From the NCBI GenBank assembly GCA_963730165.1, contig CAVSQS010000004.1, forward strand, positions 1-64,000: 64,000 bases of DNA, written 5' to 3'. This document shows positions 32,655 to 42,950 of the stretch, piece after piece. The position numbers were made by a program, and so were the translations under genes. The notes beneath the pieces are model-generated. The model was not told the origin of the DNA, ran no database searches, and saw only the letters and a list, made by a program, of their open reading frames with translations. Each line of letters opens with the position of its first letter. Position 1 is the stretch's first letter. Source of the DNA: DASSQJ01 sp963730165. GTDB taxonomy: Bacteria; Actinomycetota; Actinomycetes; Actinomycetales; Dermatophilaceae.

Positions 32655-32693
32655 ACGACGCCGGTCGAGCCCTCCCGGGCCGACCGGCGTCGT
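32655..32693 (-). terminator. Hairpin terminator after the Lys/Ala-rich coiled-coil gene
   Basis: Perfect 13-bp arms (ACGACGCCGGTCG and complement) enclosing a second GCCC/GGGC stem, about 29 bases after the minus-strand stop at 32722. No U-tract. The remainder of the 307-base interval 32415-32721 shows no gene. It lies between converging transcripts and may serve both. Confidence 0.65.
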
Positions 32694-32721
32694 TCGCGTG
32701 TGGGCGCTGGCGCCACCGGGT

Positions 32722-33630
32722 TCAGGACGTCGACGTCTCGCCCTCGTCGAGGTTGGGGGTCGAGAGGTCGGCCCCTTCCGAGGTCTTCGAGGTCGCGGGC
32801 ACGTCGGACGACGACGCGGTCTTCTTCGCCGGTGTCGACTTCTTCGCGGCCGTCTTCTTCGCTGCCGTCTCCTTGGCGTCCTCGGCCTTCTCGGCGGTGG
32901 TCTCCTTGGCGTCCTCGGCCTTCTCGGCGGTGGTCTCCTTGGCGTCCTCGGCCTTCTCGGTGAGGGCCTCCTTGGCCTCGCCCACCTGTGCGGCGGCGGC
33001 CTCCGTGGCCTCGTCCGCCTTCTCCTTCGCCGTGTCGATCGCGGCGTCGACCTTCTGGCCGGTGGTCCTCGGCGGCGAGTAGGAGCCCGCCGTGGCCCAG
33101 GGGTCGGGGCGCTCGTTGCTCTTGCGGTAGGCCATGACGGCAGCGCCGGCGGCGACCGCGCCGAGCAGGAGCACCCACTTGCCCTTGCCGCCCTTGGACT
33201 TGACCTCGGCCTCGCCCTTGAGCACGGCGTAGGCGTCGGGGGCGCGCTCGGCGGCCTCGGAGGCCTGCTCCTTCGCAGCCGCGGCGCTCGCGGCGATCGC
33301 GGTGAGGGCGGCCAGCACCTTGGGCAGGACGTCCTCCATGAAGGTGTCCTTGGCGTGCTCCATGCGCGGGGTGAGCTCCTCGATGGCCTCCTCGGCACGT
33401 TCGCGAACCAGCTCGGCGGCTTCGATCGCCCGCTCGCGTGCCTCCTCGACCTTCGGCGACAGGGCGTCGGCGGCCTCCGCGGCCTGCTCCTTGGCGTCGT
33501 GCGCCTTCGTCTTCATCGACTCGGCCAGCTCGGTGGCCAGCTCGGCGGTGTCCTTGGCGGTCTCGCTCATCGAGTCGGCCCCGGATGCGATGGCGTCCTT
33601 GGCCTGGTCTGTCTTCGAGCTCCGGAACAC
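32722..33630 (-). CDS. Membrane-anchored Ala/Glu/Lys coiled-coil protein with histone-H1-like tail
   Basis: 302 residues from GTG with a GAGGAGGAG ribosome site. An N-terminal amphipathic helical stretch is rich in Ala, Glu and Lys. One transmembrane helix follows (WVLLLGAVAAGAAVMAYR, ~residues 155-172). A C-terminal part then carries three 11-residue AEKAEDAKETT-type repeats and a KKTAAKKSTPAKK tail before an acidic end. YtxH-like and apolipoprotein-like proteins have such composition. It is monocistronic. A membrane-shape or nucleoid-contact role is speculation. Confidence 0.6.
   Translation of the reverse strand: MFRSSKTDQAKDAIASGADSMSETAKDTAELATELAESMKTKAHDAKEQAAEAADALSPKVEEARERAIEAAELVRERAEEAIEELTPRMEHAKDTFMEDVLPKVLAALTAIAASAAAAKEQASEAAERAPDAYAVLKGEAEVKSKGGKGKWVLLLGAVAAGAAVMAYRKSNERPDPWATAGSYSPPRTTGQKVDAAIDTAKEKADEATEAAAAQVGEAKEALTEKAEDAKETTAEKAEDAKETTAEKAEDAKETAAKKTAAKKSTPAKKTASSSDVPATSKTSEGADLSTPNLDEGETSTS
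32871..32969. repeat. Three tandem 33-bp units inside the coiled-coil gene
   Basis: Three head-to-tail 33-base units (32871-32903, 32904-32936, 32937-32969) encode 11-residue repeats of an amphipathic helix. The first two are identical and the third differs in a few bases near its end. Near-identity at DNA level implies recent or ongoing copy-number change by slippage, keeping the reading frame. Confidence 0.9.
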
Positions 33631-33802
33631 GTGCTCCTCCTCGGGTTGGACGTGGACTCTTCCGTCCATCCTGCCCTGTTTCCACTGCTCGTGACACTCC
33701 GGGGTCGAGACGATCCCCGTGTCCTCCACCACGCGCTGGCCGCGACCGGTCCCTGCGGCCCGAGGGGGCTGGCCCGCTCGCCCCCGTGAGAGGATCGAGC
33801 GC

Positions 33803-34321
33803 ATGAAGGCAACGCTGCACACGAACCACGGCCCGGTCGTCGTCGACCTCTTTCCCAACGAGGCCCCGAAGACGGTGAAGAACTTCGTCGGTCTCGCCAC
33901 CGGTGAGAAGGAGTACCGGGACGACGCCGGCCGGTCGAACCCGACGAAGTTCTACGACGGGCTGGTCTTCCACCGGATCATCCCGGGCTTCATGATCCAG
34001 GGCGGCTGCCCGCTGGGTCGTGGCACCGGTGGCCCGGGTTTCACCTTCGACGACGAGATCCACCCCGACCAGCAGTTCGACCGCCCGTACCTGCTCGCGA
34101 TGGCCAACGCCGGCACCCGGGGTGGCAAGGGCACCAACGGGTCGCAGTTCTTCATCACCGTTGCCCCGACGACCTGGCTCAACGGCAAGCACACGATCTT
34201 CGGCGAGGTCGCCGACGGCGCGAGCCGCGAGGTCGTCGACAAGCTCTCGGCGGTCCCGACCGGCCCGATGGACAAGCCGGTCGACGACGTCGTCATCGAG
34301 CGCATCGAGATCGAGGACTGA
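33803..34321 (+). CDS. ppiA: Cyclophilin-type peptidyl-prolyl cis-trans isomerase
   Basis: 172 residues, cytoplasmic, no signal peptide. Cyclophilin active-site segments are FYDGLVFHRIIPGFMIQGGC (catalytic Arg and binding Phe), MANAGTRGGKGTNGSQFFIT and WLNGKHTIFGEV. It speeds proline isomerisation during folding. Its position next to the rhomboid and crgA genes is the standard actinobacterial arrangement near the origin. The GTG-rich upstream frame to 33719 is not used; ATG 33803 fits family N-termini. Confidence 0.95.
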   Translation: MKATLHTNHGPVVVDLFPNEAPKTVKNFVGLATGEKEYRDDAGRSNPTKFYDGLVFHRIIPGFMIQGGCPLGRGTGGPGFTFDDEIHPDQQFDRPYLLAMANAGTRGGKGTNGSQFFITVAPTTWLNGKHTIFGEVADGASREVVDKLSAVPTGPMDKPVDDVVIERIEIED

Positions 34322-34432
34322 CGCCCGACCGGGCCGCAGGCCGGCCCGGCACCGCCGGCCGGCCCGGCACCCCGGCGCCCGCCCGGACGTTGATCCCCCA
34401 ACCCCAGCCCCCGCCGACGAGGAGCAGCCGCC

Positions 34433-35335
34433 GTGGGTGAGTACCCGGCATCCCCGCAGGCCCAACCCCAGGTTCCGGTCTGCCCGCGCCACCCGGACCG
34501 CGAGTCCTACGTCCGCTGCCAGCGGTGCGGACGTCCGACGTGCCCGGAGTGCCAGCGTCCCGCCGCCGTCGGGATCCAGTGCGTCGACTGCGTCGCCGAG
34601 GGAAGCCGCACCGTCCGCCAGGCGCGCACCGTGTTCGGCGGCGCCGTCACCGACGGCCGCCCGCTCGCGACGATGTGGATCATCGGAGTCTGCGCGGCCG
34701 TCTTCGTCCTGCAGACCGTCGCTCCGGGCGTGACGAGCCGGATCTCGTTCGTTCCCGCCCTCGGCCAGAGCGAGCCCTGGCGGTTCCTCACCTCCGCGTT
34801 CGCCCACGGCGGGCTGCTCCACATCGCGTTCAACATGTACGCGCTGTGGATCATGGGGACCTACCTCGAGCCGATGCTGGGCCGGGTCCGGTTCGTGGCC
34901 CTCTACCTGCTCAGCGCCTTCGGCGGCTCGGTCGTGTACCTGCTGCTCTCGACGCCGCAGCCGATCGCGCTCTGCGTGCGGACCGGCGGGGCCTGGTGCA
35001 CCGGCGCCGTCGGTGCGTCGGGCGCGGTCTTCGGGCTCTTCGGCGCCTTCCTCGTCCTCCAGCGGCGGCTCGGCCGGTCCGCCGCCGGGATGTACGTGCT
35101 CATCGCCATCAACGCCGTCATCGGCTTCGTCATCCCGGGCATCGCGTGGCAGGCGCACCTCGGTGGCCTGCTGACCGGTGCCGCGGGCGCGGCGGTCATC
35201 GCCTACGCGGGCGGCCGCCGGCCGCAGTCGCCCGGGTCGGTCCGCCGCGACAGCGGGCCCCTGCAGTGGGCCGGGCTCGGGGCCATCCTCGTGGTGCTCC
35301 TCGTCCTCACCCTCGTCAAGTACGCGGCCGCGTGA
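34433..35335 (+). CDS. Rhomboid-family intramembrane serine protease
   Basis: 300 residues from GTG with GAGGAG upstream. A Cys-rich N-terminus (CPRHPDRESYVRCQRCGRPT, CVDC) looks like a small zinc-binding B-box-type motif. Six to seven helices follow, with the catalytic serine in GASGAVFGLFGAF, the partner His in WQAHLGGLLTG and the conserved His-Asn motif in GGLLHIAFNMYALW. It cleaves transmembrane substrates in the membrane. It belongs to the conserved ppiA-rhomboid-crgA neighbourhood. Confidence 0.92.
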   Translation: MGEYPASPQAQPQVPVCPRHPDRESYVRCQRCGRPTCPECQRPAAVGIQCVDCVAEGSRTVRQARTVFGGAVTDGRPLATMWIIGVCAAVFVLQTVAPGVTSRISFVPALGQSEPWRFLTSAFAHGGLLHIAFNMYALWIMGTYLEPMLGRVRFVALYLLSAFGGSVVYLLLSTPQPIALCVRTGGAWCTGAVGASGAVFGLFGAFLVLQRRLGRSAAGMYVLIAINAVIGFVIPGIAWQAHLGGLLTGAAGAAVIAYAGGRRPQSPGSVRRDSGPLQWAGLGAILVVLLVLTLVKYAAA

Positions 35336-35413
35336 GGCGCGGTATTACACAGGTGTCATTCATCCCCAGTGGGGACAACTCCTGTGGACAACTCACGGCA
35401 CTCCGCCCTGCGG

Positions 35414-35466
35414 CGCAGTAGTCGCTGTGATCACGACGCCTACTGCGGTGTAGCGGGGGGTGCAGG
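35414..35466. repeat. Copy 1 of a 53-bp palindromic element (imperfect)
   Basis: Centred on TGATCA between 35430 and 35431, with 17-base arms matching at 14 positions. Right arm is TCACGACGCCTACTGCG. After the right arm the element carries AGCGGGGG and GCAGG in the same register as copy 2 at 45897-45949; I count about 41 identities over 53 bases. It lies between the converging rhomboid and crgA genes, so it is not a simple promoter operator. A DnaA-box-like TGTGGACAA sits nearby at 35383-35391. Confidence 0.75.
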
Positions 35467-35579
35467 GGCGACGTGGGTGCCGGGACTCGGGGGTGCCGGC
35501 CCGGTACCGCGCAACGGGGATGCCGGCCCGGTGCCGGCACGGGCTGCCGGATCCGGTCCGGACGTGCGGACGCGGCGCG

Positions 35580-35834
35580 TCAGCGCCAGCGCGTCGTCAT
35601 GAGGAAGCCGGAGAGCATGAGCGCGAAACCAACGCCGAGGTTCCAGCGTTCAAGTGCCGGGACCGGATACTGGTGCACTCCGCTGATGTAGTAGGTCACG
35701 ACCCAGACCAGGCCGACGACCATGAGGCCGACCATCAGCGGGGCGAACCACCGGGGGTTCGGGCCCTGCGCCTGCTTCTGCGCCCTGCGCGGCGGGGTGT
35801 AGGCGGGCTTGGAACGACCCTTGGACTCGGGCAC
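35580..35834 (-). CDS. crgA: Cell division protein CrgA
   Basis: 84 residues from GTG with AAGGAG 8 bases upstream. A basic N-terminus (PESKGRSKPAYTPPRRAQ) precedes two transmembrane helices, as in all CrgA proteins: WFAPLMVGLMVVGLVWVVTYY and, after a short loop, LGVGFALMLSGFLMTTRWR. CrgA coordinates the actinobacterial divisome and FtsZ/PBP recruitment. It is divergent from the DUF881 gene across 67 bases, the classic arrangement. The longer frame to 35966 is not used. Confidence 0.95.
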   Translation of the reverse strand: MPESKGRSKPAYTPPRRAQKQAQGPNPRWFAPLMVGLMVVGLVWVVTYYISGVHQYPVPALERWNLGVGFALMLSGFLMTTRWR

Positions 35835-35901
35835 GGAACACTCCTTGGTCGGGACGGTCAGTGACCTAGCGTAGATGTTGGACCCGAAAGGAGCGTGAGA
35901 G

Positions 35902-36654
35902 GTGGCCGGGACCCACGCCGGACAGACCCGGCGACCGTCGCCGTGGCCGTGGCTCGTGCCCGTCACGGCGCTGCTCGCCGGGGCTCTCTTCGCCTCCAGC
36001 GTGCGCGCCGCCGACGGTGCCGACCTGCGCGCCGACTACACGCGCCTGCCCGACCTCATCCGCGAGCAGACCCGCGTCAACGAGGCCCGACAGGGCACCC
36101 TCGAGGAGCTCCAGAGCCAGGTCGACGCCGCGACCGCGGCCCTCGCCCCCGGCGACACCCTGACCCAGCAGCTCGAGAGCCAGGCCGCTGGCCTCGCCGG
36201 TGCCGCGGGGCGCACCGCCGTGCACGGCCCGGCCGTCAAGGTGACCCTCAACGACGCCAAGCTCGTCGGTGGCGAGGTGCCTGCTGGTCAGGACCCCGAC
36301 AACTACGTCATCCACCAGCAGGACGTCCAGGCGGTCGTCAACGCGCTGTGGCTCGGCGGCGCCGAGGCGATGATGCTTCAGGACCAGCGGGTCATCTCGA
36401 CGAGCGCGGTGCGCTGCGTGGGGAACACGCTCATCCTCCAGGGCCGCGTCTACTCGCCTCCGTACGTCATCACGGCCATCGGCGACCCCGACCGGATGAT
36501 GGCCTCGCTCGACTCCGACCCGCAGGTCGCCATCCTCCAGCAGTGGTCGATCGCGGTCGGTCTCGGGTACCAGGTCGACGTGCTCGACGACGAGACCTTC
36601 CCGGCGTACGCCGGGTCGATCACGCCCCAGCACGCGGTGGTCCCCGCGCCGTGA
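35902..36654 (+). CDS. DUF881-family envelope protein
   Basis: 250 residues from GTG with AAAGGAG upstream. An N-terminal signal anchor (LVPVTALLAGALFASSVRAA) leads to a periplasmic-side coiled coil (LEELQSQVDAATAALAP) and the DUF881 fold (GPAVKVTLNDAK, VVNALWLGGAEAMMLQDQRV, VGNTLILQGRVYSPPYVITA). It is a conserved member of the cell-division neighbourhood beside crgA and sortase; its function is unknown. The sortase gene starts 7 bases later. Confidence 0.9.
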   Translation: MAGTHAGQTRRPSPWPWLVPVTALLAGALFASSVRAADGADLRADYTRLPDLIREQTRVNEARQGTLEELQSQVDAATAALAPGDTLTQQLESQAAGLAGAAGRTAVHGPAVKVTLNDAKLVGGEVPAGQDPDNYVIHQQDVQAVVNALWLGGAEAMMLQDQRVISTSAVRCVGNTLILQGRVYSPPYVITAIGDPDRMMASLDSDPQVAILQQWSIAVGLGYQVDVLDDETFPAYAGSITPQHAVVPAP

Positions 36655-36661
36655 ACGGCTG

Positions 36662-37330
36662 ATGCTGCGCCGCGTCGTCGGCTGGACCGGCGAGCTGCTC
36701 ATCACCGTGGGGGCCCTGCTCCTCCTCTTCGCGGCCTGGCAGCTGTGGTGGACCGACGTCGTGGCCGACCGTGCCTCCGCGCAGGTGGTCGCGCAGCTGC
36801 GCGACGACTTCGCCCGCCCGACCGGTGGGCCCGGGGCCGGGACCCCCGCGGCCACCAACCTGCCCGACGGCGCCTTCGCCCTCATGTACGTGCCGCGGCT
36901 CGGTGACGACTGGGTCCGCCCGGTCCTCCAGGGCACCGACCCCACGGTGCTGGCGGCGGGCGTTGGTCACTACACCGGCAGTGCGGAGCCCGGCGAGGTC
37001 GGCAACTTCGCCGTGGCGGGCCACCGCACGACCCACGGCCGCCCCTTCCACGACATCGACCGGTTGCGCGAGGGTGACCGCGTCGTCGTCGAGACGGCCG
37101 AGCACGTCTACGTCTACGCGGTCACGGGGCACGAGATCGTCGCGCCGTCCGACGTCGGCGTCATCGCGCCGGTCCCCGACGACCCGACGGCCAGGCCCAC
37201 CGTCGCGGTACTGACGATGACCTCCTGCCATCCGCGGTACAGCGCGGCGCAGCGCTACGTCGTCCACGCCCGGCTCACGCAGACGCTCGACCCGGCCGAC
37301 CTCGGCCGCGCCCGGGCGGGGGTGGGCTGA
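36662..37330 (+). CDS. Class E sortase
   Basis: 222 residues. An N-terminal anchor helix (LLITVGALLLLFAAWQLWW) precedes a sortase beta barrel with the catalytic triad visible: H121 in AVAGHRTTHG, C189 in LTMTSCHPRYS and R198 in AAQRYVVHARL. Class E sortases join proteins bearing LAxTG-type signals to peptidoglycan and are housekeeping in high-GC actinobacteria. It lies in the conserved crgA-trpG interval, 7 bases after DUF881 and 2 bases before a small membrane gene. Confidence 0.92.
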   Translation: MLRRVVGWTGELLITVGALLLLFAAWQLWWTDVVADRASAQVVAQLRDDFARPTGGPGAGTPAATNLPDGAFALMYVPRLGDDWVRPVLQGTDPTVLAAGVGHYTGSAEPGEVGNFAVAGHRTTHGRPFHDIDRLREGDRVVVETAEHVYVYAVTGHEIVAPSDVGVIAPVPDDPTARPTVAVLTMTSCHPRYSAAQRYVVHARLTQTLDPADLGRARAGVG

Positions 37331-37332
37331 GC

Positions 37333-37491
37333 ATGTACGCCGCCTTCTGGCGTGCCCTCCCCGGACCGTCCTGGGCCAAGGTTCTCGTGTGCGCCGTCCT
37401 CCTCGCGGTGGTCGTCGTCGTGTGCTTCCAGTGGGTCTTCCCCTGGCTCGAGCCGCTGCTCCCGTTCGGCGACGTCACGGTCGGCCCGTGA
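37333..37491 (+). CDS. 52-residue single-helix membrane protein
   Basis: Starts MYAAFWRALPGPSWAKVLVC and continues with one transmembrane segment (AVLLAVVVVVCFQWVFPWLE), ending DVTVGP. It begins 2 bases after the sortase stop, on the same strand, with no room for a separate promoter. Small membrane proteins of this sort recur at this place in actinobacterial genomes. Its size explains why it is often missed. Function unknown. Confidence 0.75.
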   Translation: MYAAFWRALPGPSWAKVLVCAVLLAVVVVVCFQWVFPWLEPLLPFGDVTVGP

Positions 37492-37591
37492 CCCCACCGG
37501 CACCGATGGCGAAGCCGCCACCTCGGGGCGCGGTGGGACGTCCCACGAGATGGCGGATCCGCACGACGTCGCGGGCGGGCATCATGGGCGG

Positions 37592-38248
37592 ATGACCCGC
37601 GTCCTCGTCGTCGACAACTACGACAGCTTCGTCTTCACGATCGTGGGCTACCTCGAGCAGCTCGGCGCGGACTGCGAGGTCGTGCGCAACGACGCCGTCG
37701 CGCCCGACGACGTGGCCGACTTCGACGGCGTCCTCGTCTCACCCGGCCCCGGCACCCCGGAGGAGGCCGGCGTCTCGATGGCGATGATCGAGGCGTGCGC
37801 GGAGCGTCGGCAGCCGATGCTCGGCGTCTGCCTCGGCCACCAGGCGCTGGGCGTCGTCATGGGCGCGACCGTCGGCCGGGCCCCCGAGCTGCTCCACGGG
37901 AAGACCTCCCGGGTCACCCACGACGGCTCCGGCGTGCTCGAAGGGGTCCCGGACCCCTTCACGGCCACCCGCTACCACTCGCTGACGATCGAGCCCTCCA
38001 CCCTGCCCGACGCGCTGATCGCGAACGGGCACACGTCCTCGGGGATCATCATGGCGGTCCGGCACGCCGAGCTGCCCCTCCACGGGGTCCAGTTCCACCC
38101 CGAGTCGGTGCTCACCGAGGGCGGTCACCGGATGCTCGCCAACTGGCTCCTCACCTGCGGCATGGCCGATGCCGTGGAGCGCTCGACCGGCCTGTCTCCG
38201 CTCGTCCACGACTCCGCGGGAGTGGCCCGGATGGTCGCCGCCGGCTGA
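37592..38248 (+). CDS. trpG: Glutamine amidotransferase subunit of anthranilate / aminodeoxychorismate synthase
   Basis: 218 residues, class I amidotransferase: VLVVDNYDSFVFTIVGYLEQ at the start, nucleophile Cys in MLGVCLGHQALGVVMG and the His-x-Glu pair in LHGVQFHPESVLTE. It releases ammonia from glutamine for chorismate-using enzymes (tryptophan or folate). Gene symbol follows the position next to pknB; pabA is equally possible because no component I gene is nearby. Its stop codon lies in the loop of a hairpin, suggesting immediate termination. Confidence 0.93.
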   Translation: MTRVLVVDNYDSFVFTIVGYLEQLGADCEVVRNDAVAPDDVADFDGVLVSPGPGTPEEAGVSMAMIEACAERRQPMLGVCLGHQALGVVMGATVGRAPELLHGKTSRVTHDGSGVLEGVPDPFTATRYHSLTIEPSTLPDALIANGHTSSGIIMAVRHAELPLHGVQFHPESVLTEGGHRMLANWLLTCGMADAVERSTGLSPLVHDSAGVARMVAAG

Positions 38249-38260
38249 GCCGGCGGCGAC
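38234..38260. terminator. Perfect hairpin with the trpG stop codon as loop
   Basis: 12-bp perfect arms (GTCGCCGCCGGC and complement) with TGA, the trpG stop, as the three-base loop. It is also only 24 bases past the minus-strand stop of pknB, so it can terminate both converging transcripts. No U-tract. Confidence 0.65.
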
Positions 38261-38283
38261 CGACCGGGGGGCGACCTCCTCGG

Positions 38284-40110
<1,827 letters not shown>

Positions 40111-40122
40111 GTCGTGTGCTCC

Positions 40123-41574
40123 TCATTCGCTCAGCCGTGCTTCCATCATCTGCTTGGCGATGGGCGCGGCCACGATGCCGCCGCCCGCCTCGCTGCCCGC
40201 GGTGCCACCGTCCTCGACGATGACCGCGACCGCGATCGTGGGGTCGTTCGCGGGGGCGAACGAGATGAACCAGGCGTGCGCCCGGCGACCCGCGCCGTGC
40301 TCCGCGGTTCCGGTCTTGCCGGCCACGCGGACCCCCGGGATCTGCGCCCGGGTGCCCGTGCCGCGCTCGACGACCTGGACCATCATGTCGCGCACCTGCG
40401 CGGCGACGTCGGACGTGACGGCCTGCGAGAGCTCGCTCGGGCTCGCCGAGTCCAGGACCGACAGGTCGGAGCCGATGACCGACTGGACGAGGTAGGGCGC
40501 CATCACCCGGCCCTGGTTGCCGATGCCGGCCGCGACCATCGCCATCTGGAGCGGCGTCACCTGCACGTCGTACTGGCCGATACCGGACTGAGCCAGCTGC
40601 GGGGGACTCATCTGGGCGGGCACCGAGCTCGGCGCGACCCGCATCGGCACGCTGAGGCTGTCGCCGAACCCGAACTTGGCGGCCTGCTCCCGGAGCGCGT
40701 CGGCACCGAGGTCCATGGCCAGCTGGCCGAAGGCGGGGTTGCACGAGACGACGAGGGCCTCGGTGAGGGTCACCTTGCCGGAGGGGGAGCACGGCACGTT
40801 GTCGTGGTTGGGCAGGTTGACGTCGGTCTGCGGCAGGTCCAGCGAGGCGCCGCCGGGTAGCACCGAGTCGGGGGTGTACTCGCCGCTGGAGAGGGCCGCG
40901 GAGGTGGTCACCACCTTGAAGACCGACCCCGGCGGGTAGAGCTGGTTGATGGTGCGGTTGAGCAGCGGCTGGCCGGTGTCGGTGTTGAGCGCCTGATAGC
41001 GCTCGTCGACCTTGGTCAGGTCGTGCCCTGCGACCGAGTTCGGGTCGTAGGTGGGGCTGCTGTACATCGCGAGGATCGCCCCGGTCCTCGGGTCCAGGGC
41101 CACGGCCGCACCCTTGACTCCCTTCAGGCCCGCGGCGGCCGCCTCCTGGACGGCCGGGTCGAGCGTCGTCTCGAGCGTGGCCCCCTGGGGCTTGCGCCCG
41201 GTGAAGAGGTCGGAGACCCGACGGTAGAAGAGCTTGTCGCTCGAGCCGGAGAGCAGGGCGTTCTCGGCCTGCTCGAGCCCCCCGCTCGCACCGTAGAACG
41301 AGTAGAAGCCGGTGACGTGGGCGTAGAGCCGCCCCTTGGGGTACTCCCGCTGGTACTTGTACTCGTCGTCGGTCGGCTCGGAGCGGGCGATCGGTGCTTC
41401 CCCGACGAGGATGTCGCCGCGGTCGCGGGCGTACGTCGAGAGCAGGGTGCGCCGGTTGTCGGGTCGGGCGTTGAGGTCGGCTGCGAACACGTACTGGATG
41501 AGCGTCGTCGACACGAGCAGGGAGGCGAAGAGCACCCCGACGAGGACACTGAGGCGGCGCACGGGTGCGTTCAC
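40123..41574 (-). CDS. pbpA: Class B penicillin-binding protein (transpeptidase)
   Basis: 483 residues from GTG. An N-terminal anchor (VLVGVLFASLLVSTTLIQYV) is followed by the dimerisation region and transpeptidase motifs: LYPPGSVFKVVTTS (SxxK), VVSCNPAFGQLA (SxN) and VAGKTGTAEHG (KTG). It cross-links peptidoglycan with the glycosyltransferase RodA encoded next to it. The start overlaps the rodA stop (GTGA), and pknB starts 12 bases downstream. PbpA homologues are phosphorylated by PknB in mycobacteria. Confidence 0.96.
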   Translation of the reverse strand: MNAPVRRLSVLVGVLFASLLVSTTLIQYVFAADLNARPDNRRTLLSTYARDRGDILVGEAPIARSEPTDDEYKYQREYPKGRLYAHVTGFYSFYGASGGLEQAENALLSGSSDKLFYRRVSDLFTGRKPQGATLETTLDPAVQEAAAAGLKGVKGAAVALDPRTGAILAMYSSPTYDPNSVAGHDLTKVDERYQALNTDTGQPLLNRTINQLYPPGSVFKVVTTSAALSSGEYTPDSVLPGGASLDLPQTDVNLPNHDNVPCSPSGKVTLTEALVVSCNPAFGQLAMDLGADALREQAAKFGFGDSLSVPMRVAPSSVPAQMSPPQLAQSGIGQYDVQVTPLQMAMVAAGIGNQGRVMAPYLVQSVIGSDLSVLDSASPSELSQAVTSDVAAQVRDMMVQVVERGTGTRAQIPGVRVAGKTGTAEHGAGRRAHAWFISFAPANDPTIAVAVIVEDGGTAGSEAGGGIVAAPIAKQMMEARLSE

Positions 41575-42950
41575 GGCATCCTCACCACCTGCGTCTGCGC
41601 CGACGCGACCGGGCTGGCCCCGACCTCGGGCAGTGGCCGGCGGGCGTGGTCGGAGATCCGCAGCAGGATGGCGACCAGGGTCCAGTTGGCCAGGAGCGAG
41701 GACCCTCCGGAGGAGAGGAAGGGCATGGTCAGGCCGGTGAGCGGGATGACTCGGGTGACGCCGCCGACAACGACGAAGCACTGGAGCGCGACGGAGAAGG
41801 CCAGACCGGCCGCGAGCAGCTTGCCGAAGCCGTCGCGGGTGCCGAGGGAGGTGCGCAGGCCGCGCTCGACGAGCAGCGCGTAGAGGACGAGGAGGGCGAA
41901 GAGGCCGACCATCCCGATCTCCTCGCCGAAGCTCGGGATGATGAAGTCGGACTCGGCGAAGTAGGTCAGGTCGGGTCGGCCTCGCCCCAGCCCGGTGCCC
42001 ACCATGCCCCCGGCGGCCATGCCCATCAGCCCCTTGGCCAGCTGGTCCGACGCCGCCAGAGCCTCCGGGCTGAAGGTGTGCAGCCAGAGCAGCACGCGGA
42101 TCTGGACGTGGCCGAAGATCAGGTACGCGACGTAGGCGCCGGCGACGAACAGGGTCATGCCGATGGCGATCCACGAGATGCGCTCGGTCGCGACGTAGAG
42201 CATCGCGACGAAGAGCCCGAAGAACAGCAGCGAGGAGCCGAGGTCGCGTTCGAAGACGAGCACGGCGAGGCTGGCCAGCCAGGCCACGAGGATCGGGCCG
42301 AGGTCGCGGGCCCGGGGTAGCGTCATCCCGAGCACCTTGCGGCCCGCGACCGACAGCGCGTCGCGGGTCTGCACGAGGTAGCCGGCGAAGAAGATGGCCA
42401 GGAGCAGCTTGGCGACCTCACCGGGCTGGAAGGACATCGGGCCGATCCGGATCCAGATGCGCGAGCCGAACTCGGAGGTCCCGATGACCGGGAGGAGCGG
42501 CAGCAGCAGGAGCCCGAAGCCGAGCACGCCGCAGACGTAGGTGTACCGGCGCAGGATCCGGTGGTCGCGCAGCACGATGATGACGCCGGCGGCGATCGCG
42601 ACCGCGAGAGCGCTCCACATCAGCTGACGCAGCGCGACGCCCTCGGTGATCGAGCGGCCCTTGGCGACGTCGATGCGGTGGATCATCACGAGGCCGAGCC
42701 CGTTGAGCAGGGTGACGATCGGCAGCATCAGCGGGTCGGCGTAGGAGGCCCGCCACCGCAGAACGAGGTGCATCGCGACGGCGACGGCGAGGTAGCCGCC
42801 CGTGAGGGCGATGATGCCCGGCGGAACCGTTCCGCTCGTCGCCAGGCCGACGTTGAGGTAGGCCAGACCGACGATCGCCACCGCCCCGAGGAGCAGCACC
42901 AGCTCGATGTTGCGCCCCTTGCGCGGGGCGACCGAGGCGACGACGCTCAT
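41571..42950 (-). CDS. rodA: SEDS peptidoglycan glycosyltransferase RodA/FtsW
   Basis: 459 residues with about 10-12 membrane helices. SEDS landmarks are GSRIWIRIGPMSFQPGEVAK (conserved loop with the Pro-Gly-Glu), VFERDLGSSLLFFG with the catalytic Asp region, and the family end LTGLTMPFLSSGGSSLLANW. It polymerises lipid II and works with the adjacent PbpA. It is coupled both ways by overlapping codons (ATGA with pstP, GTGA with pbpA). Confidence 0.96.
   Translation of the reverse strand: MSVVASVAPRKGRNIELVLLLGAVAIVGLAYLNVGLATSGTVPPGIIALTGGYLAVAVAMHLVLRWRASYADPLMLPIVTLLNGLGLVMIHRIDVAKGRSITEGVALRQLMWSALAVAIAAGVIIVLRDHRILRRYTYVCGVLGFGLLLLPLLPVIGTSEFGSRIWIRIGPMSFQPGEVAKLLLAIFFAGYLVQTRDALSVAGRKVLGMTLPRARDLGPILVAWLASLAVLVFERDLGSSLLFFGLFVAMLYVATERISWIAIGMTLFVAGAYVAYLIFGHVQIRVLLWLHTFSPEALAASDQLAKGLMGMAAGGMVGTGLGRGRPDLTYFAESDFIIPSFGEEIGMVGLFALLVLYALLVERGLRTSLGTRDGFGKLLAAGLAFSVALQCFVVVGGVTRVIPLTGLTMPFLSSGGSSLLANWTLVAILLRISDHARRPLPEVGASPVASAQTQVVRMP

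Noticed and set aside
32871..32969. Possible CRISPR-like array
   Set aside because: Repeats are adjacent with no spacers and lie inside a coding frame; it is a protein-coding tandem repeat.
32237..35158. 973-residue minus-strand frame
   Set aside because: Passes antisense through the MarR, cyclophilin and rhomboid genes; composition is that of a GC-rich shadow frame.
35383..35391. DnaA-box-like TGTGGACAA, possible origin of replication
   Set aside because: One match only (plus a weaker GGGGACAAC), no AT-rich unwinding region and no dnaA or dnaN nearby; chance occurrence cannot be excluded.
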